64,000 nt of DNA from Thalassotalea_H sp040779345 (GCA_040779345.1 JBFONU010000004.1:124001-188000); one strand, 5' to 3'; positions 25,236 to 35,433 are shown, numbered from the stretch's first letter. The notes: generated from the letters alone by a model not told the origin. Translations and numbers: made by a program.

Positions 25236-25754
25236 GTGACTACTATCGTATCCGTAAGACGTAATGGCAAAGTGGCCATTGGTGGTGATGGTCAAGTTTC
25301 TCTTGGCAACACTGTGATGAAAGGCAATGCAAAAAAAGTACGTCGTTTGTATAACGACAAAGTATTAGCTGGTTTTGCTGGCGGTACAGCTGATGCCTTT
25401 ACACTTTTTGAACGCTTTGAAAGTAAACTTGAGCAACATCAAGGTCATTTAACGAAAGCAGCCGTCGAATTAGCCAAAGACTGGCGAAGTGACCGTGCAT
25501 TACGTAAGCTCGAAGCTTTATTAGCCGTTGCTGATGAAACAGCCTCATTAATTATTACTGGAAATGGTGATGTTGTTCAACCTGAACATGACTTAATTGC
25601 GATTGGTAGTGGTGGTAATTTCGCACAATCAGCAGCCACCGCATTATTAGAAAACACCGAGCTTTCGGCCAGAGAAATTGTTGAAAAATCATTAAAAATT
25701 GCTGGTGATATTTGTGTATTTACCAATCACTCTCAAACTATTGATGAGCTATAA
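25236..25754 (+). CDS. hslV: ATP-dependent protease subunit HslV
   Basis: Proteolytic dodecamer of the HslUV (ClpQY) quality-control protease. Start is GTG at 25236 with GAGG six nt upstream, which places the catalytic Thr directly after the initiator (V/M-T-T-I-V-S-V-R-R). A TTG at 25224 lies in the ribosome site and would bury the active Thr. The 172 residues include GGDGQVSLG and GFAGGTADAFTLFE. The hslU gene follows 39 bp on. Confidence 0.96.
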   Translation: MTTIVSVRRNGKVAIGGDGQVSLGNTVMKGNAKKVRRLYNDKVLAGFAGGTADAFTLFERFESKLEQHQGHLTKAAVELAKDWRSDRALRKLEALLAVADETASLIITGNGDVVQPEHDLIAIGSGGNFAQSAATALLENTELSAREIVEKSLKIAGDICVFTNHSQTIDEL

Positions 25755-25793
25755 GCTAGCAATATTCGTCCAGCAATAAGGAAAAAAAATACT

Positions 25794-27122
25794 ATGTCTA
25801 ACATGACACCCCGTGAAATTGTTCACGAATTAGATAGCCACATTGTTGGTCAATCTGATGCCAAAAGAGCTGTCGCTATTGCGTTAAGAAACCGCTGGCG
25901 TCGCATGCAATTAAATGAAGAATTGCGCACAGAAGTTACCCCTAAAAATATTTTAATGATCGGCCCTACAGGTGTAGGTAAAACAGAAATTGCTCGTCGA
26001 TTAGCGAAACTTGCTAATGCTCCTTTTATCAAAGTAGAAGCCACTAAATTTACTGAAGTCGGTTACGTGGGCAAAGAAGTAGAAACGATTATTCGTGATC
26101 TTGCAGATATGGCGTTCAAAATGACCAAAGAGCAAGAAATGGCTCGAGTAAAACATTTAGCCGAAGAAGCTGCTGAAGAACGTATTTTAGATGTGTTAAT
26201 CCCCAATCCTCGCGATAACTTTGGTAATGAAGAAAGCTCTGATAACAGCAGCACTCGTCAAATTTTCCGTAAAAAATTACGTGAAGGAAAACTCGATGAT
26301 AAAGAAATTGAATTAGACCTAGCAGCTCCTCAAGTTGGTGTAGAAATTATGGCGCCTCCAGGTATGGAAGACATGACTTCGCAGCTGCAAAACATGTTTC
26401 AAAGCATGTCGAGTGAAAAAACGAATAAGCGCAAGCTTAAAATTAAAGATGCGTTTAAAGCTCTTCAAGAAGAAGAAGCGGCAAAAATTGTTAATCAAGA
26501 AGACATCAAAGCCAAAGCACTTGAAGCGGTTGAGCAAAACGGCATTGTTTTCGTTGATGAAATTGACAAAATTTGTAAACGCGGCGACACCTCAGGCCCT
26601 GATGTATCTCGTGAAGGTGTGCAACGTGATTTATTACCACTTGTTGAAGGCTCTACCGTAAGCACTAAACATGGCATGGTAAAAACCGATCACATTTTAT
26701 TTATTGCCTCTGGTGCTTTCCAAATGGCAAAACCGTCAGATTTAATTCCTGAATTACAAGGCCGATTACCGATCCGTGTTGAACTGCAAGCATTAACCAG
26801 TGATGATTTTGTCAGAATACTCACTGAGCCAAATGCCTCATTAACTGAACAATACATTGCGCTTATGGCAACAGAAGGGGTTGAAATTTCCTTTAGTGAA
26901 GATGGTATTAAAGCGATTGCTAATGCTGCTTGGCAAGTCAATGAGACAACCGAAAACATTGGGGCTCGTCGTTTACATACCATGATGGAAAAATTGACAG
27001 AAGAAATTTCATACACTGCCAATGATCGCAGTGGAGAAGTTATCGTGATTGATGAAAACTATGTGCAAGATACATTAAATGAAGTCGTTAAAAACGAAGA
27101 TTTAAGCCGTTTTATTCTTTAA
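25794..27122 (+). CDS. hslU: HslU ATPase/unfoldase subunit
   Basis: AAA+ hexameric unfoldase that feeds substrates to HslV. The 442-residue protein has the N-terminal TPREIVHELDSHIVGQ, Walker A GPTGVGKTE, the pore motif GYVGKE, an I-domain (about 110-240), Walker B VFVDEIDKI, the sensor-2 GARRLHT, and the C-terminal tail ending SRFIL that docks into HslV. A terminator lies 26 bp downstream. Confidence 0.97.
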   Translation: MSNMTPREIVHELDSHIVGQSDAKRAVAIALRNRWRRMQLNEELRTEVTPKNILMIGPTGVGKTEIARRLAKLANAPFIKVEATKFTEVGYVGKEVETIIRDLADMAFKMTKEQEMARVKHLAEEAAEERILDVLIPNPRDNFGNEESSDNSSTRQIFRKKLREGKLDDKEIELDLAAPQVGVEIMAPPGMEDMTSQLQNMFQSMSSEKTNKRKLKIKDAFKALQEEEAAKIVNQEDIKAKALEAVEQNGIVFVDEIDKICKRGDTSGPDVSREGVQRDLLPLVEGSTVSTKHGMVKTDHILFIASGAFQMAKPSDLIPELQGRLPIRVELQALTSDDFVRILTEPNASLTEQYIALMATEGVEISFSEDGIKAIANAAWQVNETTENIGARRLHTMMEKLTEEISYTANDRSGEVIVIDENYVQDTLNEVVKNEDLSRFIL

Positions 27123-27148
27123 TTTAAAGTTAATCAAATAGAAAATAA

Positions 27149-27170
27149 AAAGGCGCTTAATAGCGCCTTT
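27149..27170. terminator. Intrinsic terminator after hslU
   Basis: Stem AAAGGCGC/GCGCCTTT with a 6-nt loop and an A-run upstream. It serves hslVU and probably the convergent chemoreceptor gene. Confidence 0.85.
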
Positions 27171-27198
27171 ACTTTATCGTATAAATAATTGCAGTGAA

Positions 27199-29058
27199 TT
27201 ACACTTTAAATTGATTCACTTCCCTATTGAGCACTGCAGCTTGTTGAGATAACTCTTCACTCATTTGACCATTTTGCAATGCGGCTTGACCAGAACTTTC
27301 AGCAACATCTCTAATTAGAACAACATGTTGATTTACTTCTGATGCAACTGTGCTTTGCTCTTGTATTGCCGTGGCTATCGCTGTATTCATTTCCATGATG
27401 GTAGAAACATCTTGGGTGATCTCTTCAAGCATTTCTCCAGCAGAGCTAGCTTGATCAGCACTTTCTTGACCTTGTGAACGGCAAGTAGCCATATGAGTCA
27501 CTATCTCTTTAGTGCGATTTTGTAGTGAGCTAATGATACTTTCAATTTCTTGTGTGGAGTCTTGCGTCCTACTTGCTAAGGTTCTTACTTCATCGGCAAC
27601 AACTGCAAAGCCTCTTCCTTGCTCACCTGCTCTTGCGGCCTCAATAGCAGCATTTAGTGCCAGTAAATTGGTTTGTTCGGCAATTCCTCTGATCACATCA
27701 AGTACAGAGCCAATAGTATCACTGTCTTTTGCTAATTCTTGGACAATGTTTTCAGACTCTAACAAGGTCGTTGATAAAAGATCTATTTGGGCAATTGTCG
27801 AGCCGACCCCTGTTTTACCTTTTTCGGCATTTTGATGAGTTGTTTCAGCTTTGTTTGCCGCTTCATGGGTATTATTGGCTATCTCATCAACAGTCGCCAC
27901 CATTTCTGTAACGGCAGTTGCCACTAAATCTGTTTTCTGAATTTGAGACTCGACCCCTTCGTTCGCTGAATGAATATTTTCAGACAAGCTTTGCGTAGCA
28001 GAGTTAACGGTTTCAACAGAATGATTAACTTCAACAATTAGATTTCTAAAACTACCGATCATATTATTAAATACTCTCGCCATTTCAGCTAGTTCATCTT
28101 TTCCATCTGTTGATATTTCTAAAGATAAATCTTTTTGCTTATCAATATTTACCATGGTTTCTTTAAGTTGATTAATACTGTTCAAAATCCGTCGACTCGT
28201 CACAATAGCGGTAATTAATGCAATAGTCAGAATAATAAACGAGACACTATAAGAAATGGTGTTTACATAAAGCGTATGATCTTCAACATCTTGTTTGGTC
28301 TTTTTTTCTAATCTTTCTGTGACTTCATCCACTTGATGAATCGTTGTTCTCATTTCTCCTAGCTTTCCTTTAGAGGAACTCAAACCTAAACGAACTTGAG
28401 CAGCAACCAGTCGTTCAAAAGCGGTTTGATAAGCAGAGATATTTGTAATGATTTCATTTTTCGTATTTTGATCAAGTTCACTTGCTTTGATACTTTCGAT
28501 AAACGTTGCAGCATTACCTTGCCAACGGGTTAAATATTTTTCATCTAAGCGCAGCATAAAATCTTTTTCATTGCGCCTTAACTGCAGCATTGCCGCTAAT
28601 AGCTGGTAATTTTTATCGCCGATAACTTCCTCGGCATCATGCACCGCACTTCTGAGGCTACCATATAAACCATCCGTGGGCGTCAAGCCTATTTCTTTTT
28701 GTATATCAACCAGTTCAATAAAGTGTTTTTCATAATCGTTGATCACACTTTTGAGTTTAACAATATCACTAGTATCTCTTGAAGTGCTTTCAAAAGATGT
28801 AAGCAAATGATTGAGGTTGCCTTTTAAAGTGCTAACTCGTTTTTTAAAGGCTTCGAAATATTTTAAATCTTTACGCGCTAAGAAATCTTTCTCATTTCGC
28901 CTTAGCTGTAAAACATTGCTTTCAACCTGACCAATAGTGCGAGCAATTTCGATGTCACCTTCCAATGAGCCAACAGAATAGCTCAAGAGAATCAACATAA
29001 ATGCCATTGCCGCGACAATAATTGACGTATTTAACATAAGTTTGTGCTTAATTAGCAT
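27199..29058 (-). CDS. Methyl-accepting chemotaxis protein with HBM sensor domain
   Basis: 619-residue chemoreceptor: membrane helix 1 (about 12-30), a periplasmic helical bimodular (HBM) sensor (about 35-270), membrane helix 2 (about 272-292), HAMP, then the coiled-coil signalling domain with the conserved hairpin tip EQTNLLALNAAIEAARAGEQGRGFAVVADEVR. The sensor contains two copies of LRRNEKDF, one per four-helix bundle, which is diagnostic of HBM receptors such as McpS of Pseudomonas (TCA-cycle acids). Ligand here is unknown. There is no CheR/CheB pentapeptide tail (ends NQFKV). Confidence 0.9.
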   Translation of the reverse strand: MLIKHKLMLNTSIIVAAMAFMLILLSYSVGSLEGDIEIARTIGQVESNVLQLRRNEKDFLARKDLKYFEAFKKRVSTLKGNLNHLLTSFESTSRDTSDIVKLKSVINDYEKHFIELVDIQKEIGLTPTDGLYGSLRSAVHDAEEVIGDKNYQLLAAMLQLRRNEKDFMLRLDEKYLTRWQGNAATFIESIKASELDQNTKNEIITNISAYQTAFERLVAAQVRLGLSSSKGKLGEMRTTIHQVDEVTERLEKKTKQDVEDHTLYVNTISYSVSFIILTIALITAIVTSRRILNSINQLKETMVNIDKQKDLSLEISTDGKDELAEMARVFNNMIGSFRNLIVEVNHSVETVNSATQSLSENIHSANEGVESQIQKTDLVATAVTEMVATVDEIANNTHEAANKAETTHQNAEKGKTGVGSTIAQIDLLSTTLLESENIVQELAKDSDTIGSVLDVIRGIAEQTNLLALNAAIEAARAGEQGRGFAVVADEVRTLASRTQDSTQEIESIISSLQNRTKEIVTHMATCRSQGQESADQASSAGEMLEEITQDVSTIMEMNTAIATAIQEQSTVASEVNQHVVLIRDVAESSGQAALQNGQMSEELSQQAAVLNREVNQFKV

Positions 29059-29177
29059 AAAAAAATTCCATTCAAGAGGGTCTACTATATTGAAAGTATA
29101 GACGAAATTTAAAAAACAAAAATATATTGTAGTACAATAAGTTAAGTTTTTTAACGTTAACTTAACACGCAGCTAAA

Positions 29178-31181
29178 TTATTTACGTGTTAGGTACTTAG
29201 CGAATTTTTCTTCTGGGAGAGGCGGGTTAATAAAGTAGCCTTGTACGGCATCGCAACCTAGCTTTCTTAATAAGTTTAATTGCTCTAAAGTTTCTACACC
29301 TTCTGCCAACACACGCTTACCTAAGCCATGCGAAAGCTTGATCATTGATTTAACAATTGTCAGATCAGAATCATTCGTTGAGAACTCAGTAATAAAGCTG
29401 CGGTCTATCTTAATTTTATCTATAGGCAGTTCACGTAAATAAGCTAATGAGGAATAGCCCGTGCCAAAGTCGTCAATAGAGACTTTAATACCCATATTTT
29501 GCAATACAACTATGGTATCCATAGCTGATTGAATATCTGTAATGACGACATTTTCAGTGATCTCTAATTCCAAATAAGTGGAAGGGATATCATATTCAAA
29601 CAGAAGTGACTGAATTTTTGACACCAAATTAGGATCTTGAAATTCAACCGCAGTTAAATTTACCGCAATGGCAACGCGTCGTTTATAAGTTTCATACCAT
29701 TTTGCATTGGTTTTGCAGGCTAAATTTAGTACGTAATTATCTAACACGCCATTAAGGCCTAAAGTTTCAAAGTCAGCAAGAAACTGATCTGGCGCTAAAA
29801 GGCCTTTTATCGGATGTTGCCAGCGAACAAGTGCTTCAACCCCTTCAATTCTATTGGTTAATAAATTCAGCTGAGGTTGATAATATAAAATGAACTCATG
29901 ATTATTAAGGCCATGACGAATTTCTTTTTCTATCTCTAATAAATGCCGTCCTTGGGCCTGCATGCCTGCCATATATTTTACACTGGGAATATTGTTACTT
30001 TCGGCATGAAACAACGCTAAATTCGCTTTACGCAATAAATCCTCAGCCTCAGAGCTATCTTGAGGTGACAAACAATAGCCAATACTGCATTGTAAATGCA
30101 CTTCTTTATGGTTAACAAAGTAAGGTCGAGAAATTAAATCATGTAAATGATTAGCCCCTTTTTCTTGCTGGTTATCATCACTGATTTCTATGGCAAAAAC
30201 AAAGGAGTCTCCGCTGAGCCGTCCAACGACTAAAGGTAAGAGTACACTTTCATATAAGCGACTGGCTATTTCGCCTAAAATTAAATCTCCTGTTTTTAAA
30301 CCATAAGTGTCATTAATAAACTTAAACCGTTTCATATCAATTAAAAAAACAGCCAATTTTTGATTATTTTCCGTTGCTTGATTAATCGCCTTTGGCAGTT
30401 TTTCAATCACTTGTTCACGGTTTAATGCGCCAGTTAATAAATCGTGCTTACCTAGATATTTTGCTCGATTAATCGCAACCTCGGCAACACTTTGCTCTGC
30501 TCCTTGCATCCAAATTAATAAGATAATAGCGAGTACAACATTAGCGCCAAAATCAAAATATGTGAGCAAAGGAGAGAGCTGTTGGAACCATTCATTCGTT
30601 AAAAAAATAATCGACAAAAATGACACTAGTAAATAGCGAATACTCATTATTACGCTAAAAAACATCAATACTTTTGCTGAAAAATGCCGTTTTTTAACAT
30701 TAATGGTTAATATAGCTACCGCAAAAAATAGCCCTCCAAAAATAAAGTCTGCTAAACTTTCTCGCAAATAAAAGCGATTAAAAACAGCCTCATCGTTAAG
30801 AGTAAAAAACAATGACGCCGTCACCCCAAGTGCTATAGGGAATAGAAAAGAAGCTCGTAAAACTGATTGACTGATCTTTCTACTAGCTTGCGTGTAGTAC
30901 AAACCAATACAAAACAACCATATAAATAGATATTGGCTCATTTGTATGATGCACGTCAGTATAAGCGGCATCAATGATAATTCATCTTGCGCTAACAAAA
31001 TATTTTGCAACGCTAGGGCAGAATATTGCAGGCTTAAAAATACTAAACTTAAGGTCCAATATTTGACATATCGTCGACCAAAGCCCTGATAAAAAGAATA
31101 AAATAGAAAGGTAAGGAAGCAATAAACCAATGCTTCGATAGAAAATAAAAAGCCTAAGGCAAAATTATTATCCATATTCAT
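29178..31181 (-). CDS. Membrane GGDEF-EAL protein with intact EAL motifs
   Basis: 667 residues: about seven N-terminal membrane helices (1-230) forming an integral sensor, a GGDEF-like domain (about 235-400) whose signature is degenerate (RLSGDSF), and an EAL domain (about 410-660). EAL catalytic motifs are present: EALVRW, NLTAVEFQ, ELEITENV, DDFGTGYSS, KIDRSFI and EGVETLEQ. Predicted to be a c-di-GMP phosphodiesterase whose GGDEF part is regulatory. It lies upstream of the chemoreceptor on the same strand, with about 120 bp between them. Confidence 0.88.
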   Translation of the reverse strand: MNMDNNFALGFLFSIEALVYCFLTFLFYSFYQGFGRRYVKYWTLSLVFLSLQYSALALQNILLAQDELSLMPLILTCIIQMSQYLFIWLFCIGLYYTQASRKISQSVLRASFLFPIALGVTASLFFTLNDEAVFNRFYLRESLADFIFGGLFFAVAILTINVKKRHFSAKVLMFFSVIMSIRYLLVSFLSIIFLTNEWFQQLSPLLTYFDFGANVVLAIILLIWMQGAEQSVAEVAINRAKYLGKHDLLTGALNREQVIEKLPKAINQATENNQKLAVFLIDMKRFKFINDTYGLKTGDLILGEIASRLYESVLLPLVVGRLSGDSFVFAIEISDDNQQEKGANHLHDLISRPYFVNHKEVHLQCSIGYCLSPQDSSEAEDLLRKANLALFHAESNNIPSVKYMAGMQAQGRHLLEIEKEIRHGLNNHEFILYYQPQLNLLTNRIEGVEALVRWQHPIKGLLAPDQFLADFETLGLNGVLDNYVLNLACKTNAKWYETYKRRVAIAVNLTAVEFQDPNLVSKIQSLLFEYDIPSTYLELEITENVVITDIQSAMDTIVVLQNMGIKVSIDDFGTGYSSLAYLRELPIDKIKIDRSFITEFSTNDSDLTIVKSMIKLSHGLGKRVLAEGVETLEQLNLLRKLGCDAVQGYFINPPLPEEKFAKYLTRK

Positions 31182-31349
31182 CGAATAGCATTCCTACGTT
31201 AATATTAATTTATCATTTAATAGCGTTTTTTATAAGATTACAAGCGATATAGATGATTTATTAAACACTTGCTCTTGTACCTAACTATACGCGCTGTATA
31301 CTATTATTTTGTATATAATCGATTATTCATAATATTTAAGGGATCAACG

Positions 31350-31835
31350 ATGGAATATAACACTTCAGAATTATGTGATACTTATGCTGATTTAGTTGAC
31401 GTTTTAGAGCCTATTTTTTGTAATTATGGGGGAAGAAGCTCTTTCGGTGGCAAGGTAGTTACGATTAAGTGTTTTGAATCTAATGGGATTATTTCACAAA
31501 TAGTCAATAGTGATGGCGTAGGAAAAGTGCTTGTTATTGATGGCGGCGGCTCAACTCGTCGTGCACTAATAGATGCAAACATTGCGGAAATTGCCGCAAG
31601 TAAAGGTTGGGAGGGTATCGTTTGTTATGGCAGTGTAAGAGATGTTGATGCCCTTGAAGAAATTAATATTGGCATTCAAGGACTCGTATCAATTCCTGTC
31701 GGTGCAACGGATACCGAACATGGCGAAAGTGACTTAGCGATTAACTTTGCTAGTGTGACGTTTCTACCTGATGATCACATATATGCTGATAATACCGGTA
31801 TTATTCTTTCGCCTGAGCCTTTAGATATAGAATAA
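31350..31835 (+). CDS. rraA: Regulator of ribonuclease E activity A
   Basis: Binds RNase E and inhibits degradosome RNA cleavage. From ATG 31350 (AAGGGA ribosome site) the protein is 161 residues, the same as E. coli RraA; the open frame to 31269 adds hydrophobic residues with no family match. Conserved segments are TSELCDTYAD, GRSSFGGKVVTIKCFE, VLVIDGGGSTRRALI, WEGIVCYGSVRDVDAL and YADNTGIILS. Its stop is only 9 bp from the end of the convergent EAL-like gene. Confidence 0.95.
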   Translation: MEYNTSELCDTYADLVDVLEPIFCNYGGRSSFGGKVVTIKCFESNGIISQIVNSDGVGKVLVIDGGGSTRRALIDANIAEIAASKGWEGIVCYGSVRDVDALEEINIGIQGLVSIPVGATDTEHGESDLAINFASVTFLPDDHIYADNTGIILSPEPLDIE

Positions 31836-31844
31836 CGTTAGCTA

Positions 31845-33944
31845 TTAAGCTTGCTTGGTTTTATCATGCCATTGCGTTAACCATGTTGCTATCTCGCTCA
31901 CCAAAACACCTTGGTTAATGATATTACCTTGCGCAACGTCGCCACCAATTGCTAAGTAAGAACGCTCAATTTCTTGATTATTTATGCCGGTAGCGACAAT
32001 AGGAATATTCATTTTTCGAATTAAATTAATTAACGCATTCACAATCGTTTTTTCAGATCTAGCACTTTGCTCATTATTTAATAAAGCACAATCTATTTTA
32101 ACTTGCTGAATAGAGGTTCGTCGTAAATATCGTAATGATTCATAACTTCCTGAAAACCCATCAATCGAAATTTGAATACCAAGTGCTTTTAATTGATCAA
32201 CCATCATCCTTGCTCTAAAAGCCGAATCAAGCAGCACTTTTTCACACAACTCAATAACCAGATACTCTAACGGCACACCAACGGCAATGGCTTGTCTTTC
32301 AATATAATCGGCAAGTTCGGCTTCAAGTAAGTTTTTACTTGATAAGTTAATCGAGACACTCTGTTTAATTCCTTGTTGGTGCATAACCGATAACACGTAA
32401 AATGCTTGTTTGATCATTTGTTTGGTTAATTGATATATTTCACCACTAAACTCTGCAATCTCATCAAACTCATGCTGTGCTAATCGCATACCATCATTGG
32501 TTTGCCAATCAATGGCTAACTCAAAGCCTGTTAATGTTCTTGATGCTAATGAAACTTGGGGATGAGCTAGCCAAACAATGTTATTATTGACGATATCTTG
32601 TCTAAGCTTTTCCATTTTAGCTAAATGTTGTTCGGTATAAATAGCCGACTGATAGTTATAATAACTTATTTGTTGCTCCCCTCTTTCTCCCTCTAGTAAC
32701 GCATCACTTGCATGAGCCACAAGTTGTTCGGCTTCATTACTACTTTTTTCAGAAATAGCGGCACCAAAGGCTAATTCAAAACTAAGAGAAAAACTTTTAA
32801 AACTCATCGCTTGCGGCACAGCTTTAACTAGCTTATTGCAGATATCTTCAATAACGATTTTGACGGGATAGTTAGATAAACTTGCGTTAAGCACAATTAA
32901 AAAATCAAGCCCTTGTAGGCGAGAGATTCTGATCGGTGAGTTTTTATCATTAAAGTTCAATAATAACTCATTGTCACCGACGCTCCTTTGTAAATTAAAT
33001 GCGAGCTGCAAGAGCAAAATATCTGAATTTTGATGACCTAACACTTTATTCACTTGATAAAAGTTTAATGGTTTAAAGACAATCGCAACAAAGTTATTTG
33101 AGGAAGCTTGTTGAATCGCTTGTTTAAAAACTGACAAGCTATGCTGATAAGTCGGTAAATTAGAAACAGGATCTAAAGGAATATCAACGCTAACGTCATC
33201 AACTTTTTGACTTTCAAGCGCCAGCTTTAAATCATTCACTTTTAAGTTAACTGCATCAACTAATCCCCAACAGCCATTAATCACGGCAAATAAGTAACTA
33301 AGCACACTTAACGAGATCACCCAAACTAAAGACGCTTGAGTATTTAACCAAAAATACAAAGCTCCGCCAAAAGTCGCTAATATGGCGGATAAAACTAAAA
33401 CCCTTAATTTATGCTTTCTTTGCGTATCAGCCTTAGTCACTGAAACTGCAGTGATGCTAAGTTGTATGGCTAAGTACCCTAACCATAATTGAAAAACATC
33501 GACTTCACGCAGAACAACAACTCCCCCGATAAAACATAGTGAGGCGATCAGCATCGTCCATTGGGATATTTTGTTAAGTGGATTTTTAGGTAGATCTTGT
33601 TGGATCCATAAAAATGCTATCAAGGTAAAAAGCCCAGATGCCATTAATATTGCGGGGATTTGCCACTGCGTTAAGTTTGTAAAGCTATAAAATAGCGCTA
33701 ATAAAGATAAGGTTAATAAAGCGGGATAATGCCATTTAACTTTCAACGTAGGCTTGAACAACGCAAGAATCAACAGTAAAGGCAGACTCAAGCCTAAAAT
33801 AAATGCAATATTAAATTCAGTAAAGCTATAGCGAGGTAAAAGTTCAGTGCTACTCGCAAAAGTAGTCAAAGGAAACAACAGGCAAAAAGCAGTTACCCAA
33901 GTCACTTTATTTGAACCGTTTAGACGTTGATTAATTTTACACAT
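31845..33944 (-). CDS. Membrane GGDEF-EAL protein with both domains degenerate
   Basis: 699 residues with an N-terminal signal-like helix, six or so further membrane helices (about 40-235), a GGDEF-like domain whose signature reads RLQGLDF, and an EAL-like domain. Key EAL residues are changed: EAL is ELA (GFELAIDW), DDFGTG is DGFSGS, and EGVE is TGIN; the ELTE-type motif reads ELCEK. Neither synthesis nor hydrolysis of c-di-GMP is expected, so it is likely a binding or scaffold protein. It resembles E. coli CsrD in being doubly degenerate. It ends 9 bp from convergent rraA. Confidence 0.85.
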   Translation of the reverse strand: MCKINQRLNGSNKVTWVTAFCLLFPLTTFASSTELLPRYSFTEFNIAFILGLSLPLLLILALFKPTLKVKWHYPALLTLSLLALFYSFTNLTQWQIPAILMASGLFTLIAFLWIQQDLPKNPLNKISQWTMLIASLCFIGGVVVLREVDVFQLWLGYLAIQLSITAVSVTKADTQRKHKLRVLVLSAILATFGGALYFWLNTQASLVWVISLSVLSYLFAVINGCWGLVDAVNLKVNDLKLALESQKVDDVSVDIPLDPVSNLPTYQHSLSVFKQAIQQASSNNFVAIVFKPLNFYQVNKVLGHQNSDILLLQLAFNLQRSVGDNELLLNFNDKNSPIRISRLQGLDFLIVLNASLSNYPVKIVIEDICNKLVKAVPQAMSFKSFSLSFELAFGAAISEKSSNEAEQLVAHASDALLEGERGEQQISYYNYQSAIYTEQHLAKMEKLRQDIVNNNIVWLAHPQVSLASRTLTGFELAIDWQTNDGMRLAQHEFDEIAEFSGEIYQLTKQMIKQAFYVLSVMHQQGIKQSVSINLSSKNLLEAELADYIERQAIAVGVPLEYLVIELCEKVLLDSAFRARMMVDQLKALGIQISIDGFSGSYESLRYLRRTSIQQVKIDCALLNNEQSARSEKTIVNALINLIRKMNIPIVATGINNQEIERSYLAIGGDVAQGNIINQGVLVSEIATWLTQWHDKTKQA

Positions 33945-34200
33945 AAATGCCTTAAAGTATTTAACAGCAATACTAAGGGCTGTTGATAGTTAAAGCCTTA
34001 TCTGGCTTTAACTCCTTCGTCACTATACCGCTTGTATTCCTAAAGAGGTACTTGAATCACTTTCAACGATAGTAAGTTGAAAACTAGCTCAAGTGCTAAG
34101 AGTTGCCTTGAAAAGCAGCTAAAATTAACAATTCAACAGACCAATTATCTTATAAGATTAATCAATACGAAGCGCTTTGTACAGTAACACCATTCATTTA

Positions 34201-35433
34201 TTAGATCACTTTTTCACCAGCGACAAATAATTCTGATAAGGGATTCACACCAAATTGATAACAAAGCTCAGCTGGCTGAGTAATATTCCACATGGCAATA
34301 TCCGCGTCATACCCAATCGCTAACTGCCCTTTTGATGCTGACAGCCCTAATGCTTTAGCGCCATGACACGTTACACCCGCAATAGCTTCAACCGGTGTTA
34401 ATCTAAAGAAAGTACAAGCCATATTTAGCATTAACTGAATATTATTTATTGGCGATGAACCTGGGTTAGCGTCTGTCGCTATAGCCATCGGTACTTGATG
34501 TTTTCTTAATAAGTCAATCGGGGGTAATTGCGTCTCACGCAAAAAATAAAATGCACCTGGCAGTAATACGGCTGCCATCTCGGCTTTTTTCATGGCAATA
34601 ACGCCCGCTTCATCCAAAAACTCAATATGATCTGATGATAATGCCTGATATTTGGCTGCCAATTCAGTGCCACCTAAATTTGACAGCTGCTCAGCATGAA
34701 CTTTTACTGGCAGGTTATGTGCTTTCGCCGCAAAAAATACTCGCTCAGTTTGCTCAGCACTAAAGCCAATGCCTTCACAAAAAACATCAACCGCATCGGC
34801 GAGTTTATTTGCGGCGATTTGAGGTAACATTTCCTGACAAACTAAATCAATGTACTCATCAGGTTTATCTTTATATTCTACGGGTAACGCATGAGCACCT
34901 AAAAAGGTTTTTCTTATCGTGACAGGTAAAGCTTGGGCTAATTGTTCAGCCACCCTTAACATTTTGATTTCATTAATGGTATCCAAACCATAACCCGACT
35001 TTATTTCAACCGTAGTCGCTCCTTGCTGGTGCAAAGCAGTTAAGCGCGGTAAAGCACTATCAAAAAGCGCTTGTTCACTTGCTTTACGTGTCGCTGACAC
35101 CGTTGAAACAATACCGCCGCCAGCATTCGCTATTTCTTCATAGCTTTTACCTTCTAAGCGCATTTCAAACTCGTTCGCACGATTGCCACCATAAATTAAA
35201 TGGGTATGACAGTCGATTAAACCAGGTGTTATCCAATGGCCTTTTCCATCAATCACCTCAACTTGGTTTAGATCATATTGAGGTAATTCACTTTCTTTAC
35301 CCAGCCAAACAATTTTTCCATCGGTTATTGCTAGTGCGCCTTTTTCTATTACGCCATAGCTGTTAGCCCCGTCTGACATAGTTGCCAAGTTAACGTTAAG
35401 AAAAAGGGTTTGCCATTGCTGATGATTTGTCAT
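34201..35433 (-). CDS. hutI: Imidazolonepropionase
   Basis: Third step of histidine degradation: opens 4-imidazolone-5-propionate to formiminoglutamate. Start chosen at ATG 35433 (410 residues, MTNHQQWQTLFLNVNLA), since the frame upstream to 35475 adds hydrophobic residues not seen in the family. The amidohydrolase metal ligands (HTHLIYGG, GAHALPVEYK, KVHAEQLS) and the late Asp in AIATDANPGSSP are present. It is divergent from hutC across the HutC-like operators. hutG is not in the window. Confidence 0.95.
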   Translation of the reverse strand: MTNHQQWQTLFLNVNLATMSDGANSYGVIEKGALAITDGKIVWLGKESELPQYDLNQVEVIDGKGHWITPGLIDCHTHLIYGGNRANEFEMRLEGKSYEEIANAGGGIVSTVSATRKASEQALFDSALPRLTALHQQGATTVEIKSGYGLDTINEIKMLRVAEQLAQALPVTIRKTFLGAHALPVEYKDKPDEYIDLVCQEMLPQIAANKLADAVDVFCEGIGFSAEQTERVFFAAKAHNLPVKVHAEQLSNLGGTELAAKYQALSSDHIEFLDEAGVIAMKKAEMAAVLLPGAFYFLRETQLPPIDLLRKHQVPMAIATDANPGSSPINNIQLMLNMACTFFRLTPVEAIAGVTCHGAKALGLSASKGQLAIGYDADIAMWNITQPAELCYQFGVNPLSELFVAGEKVI

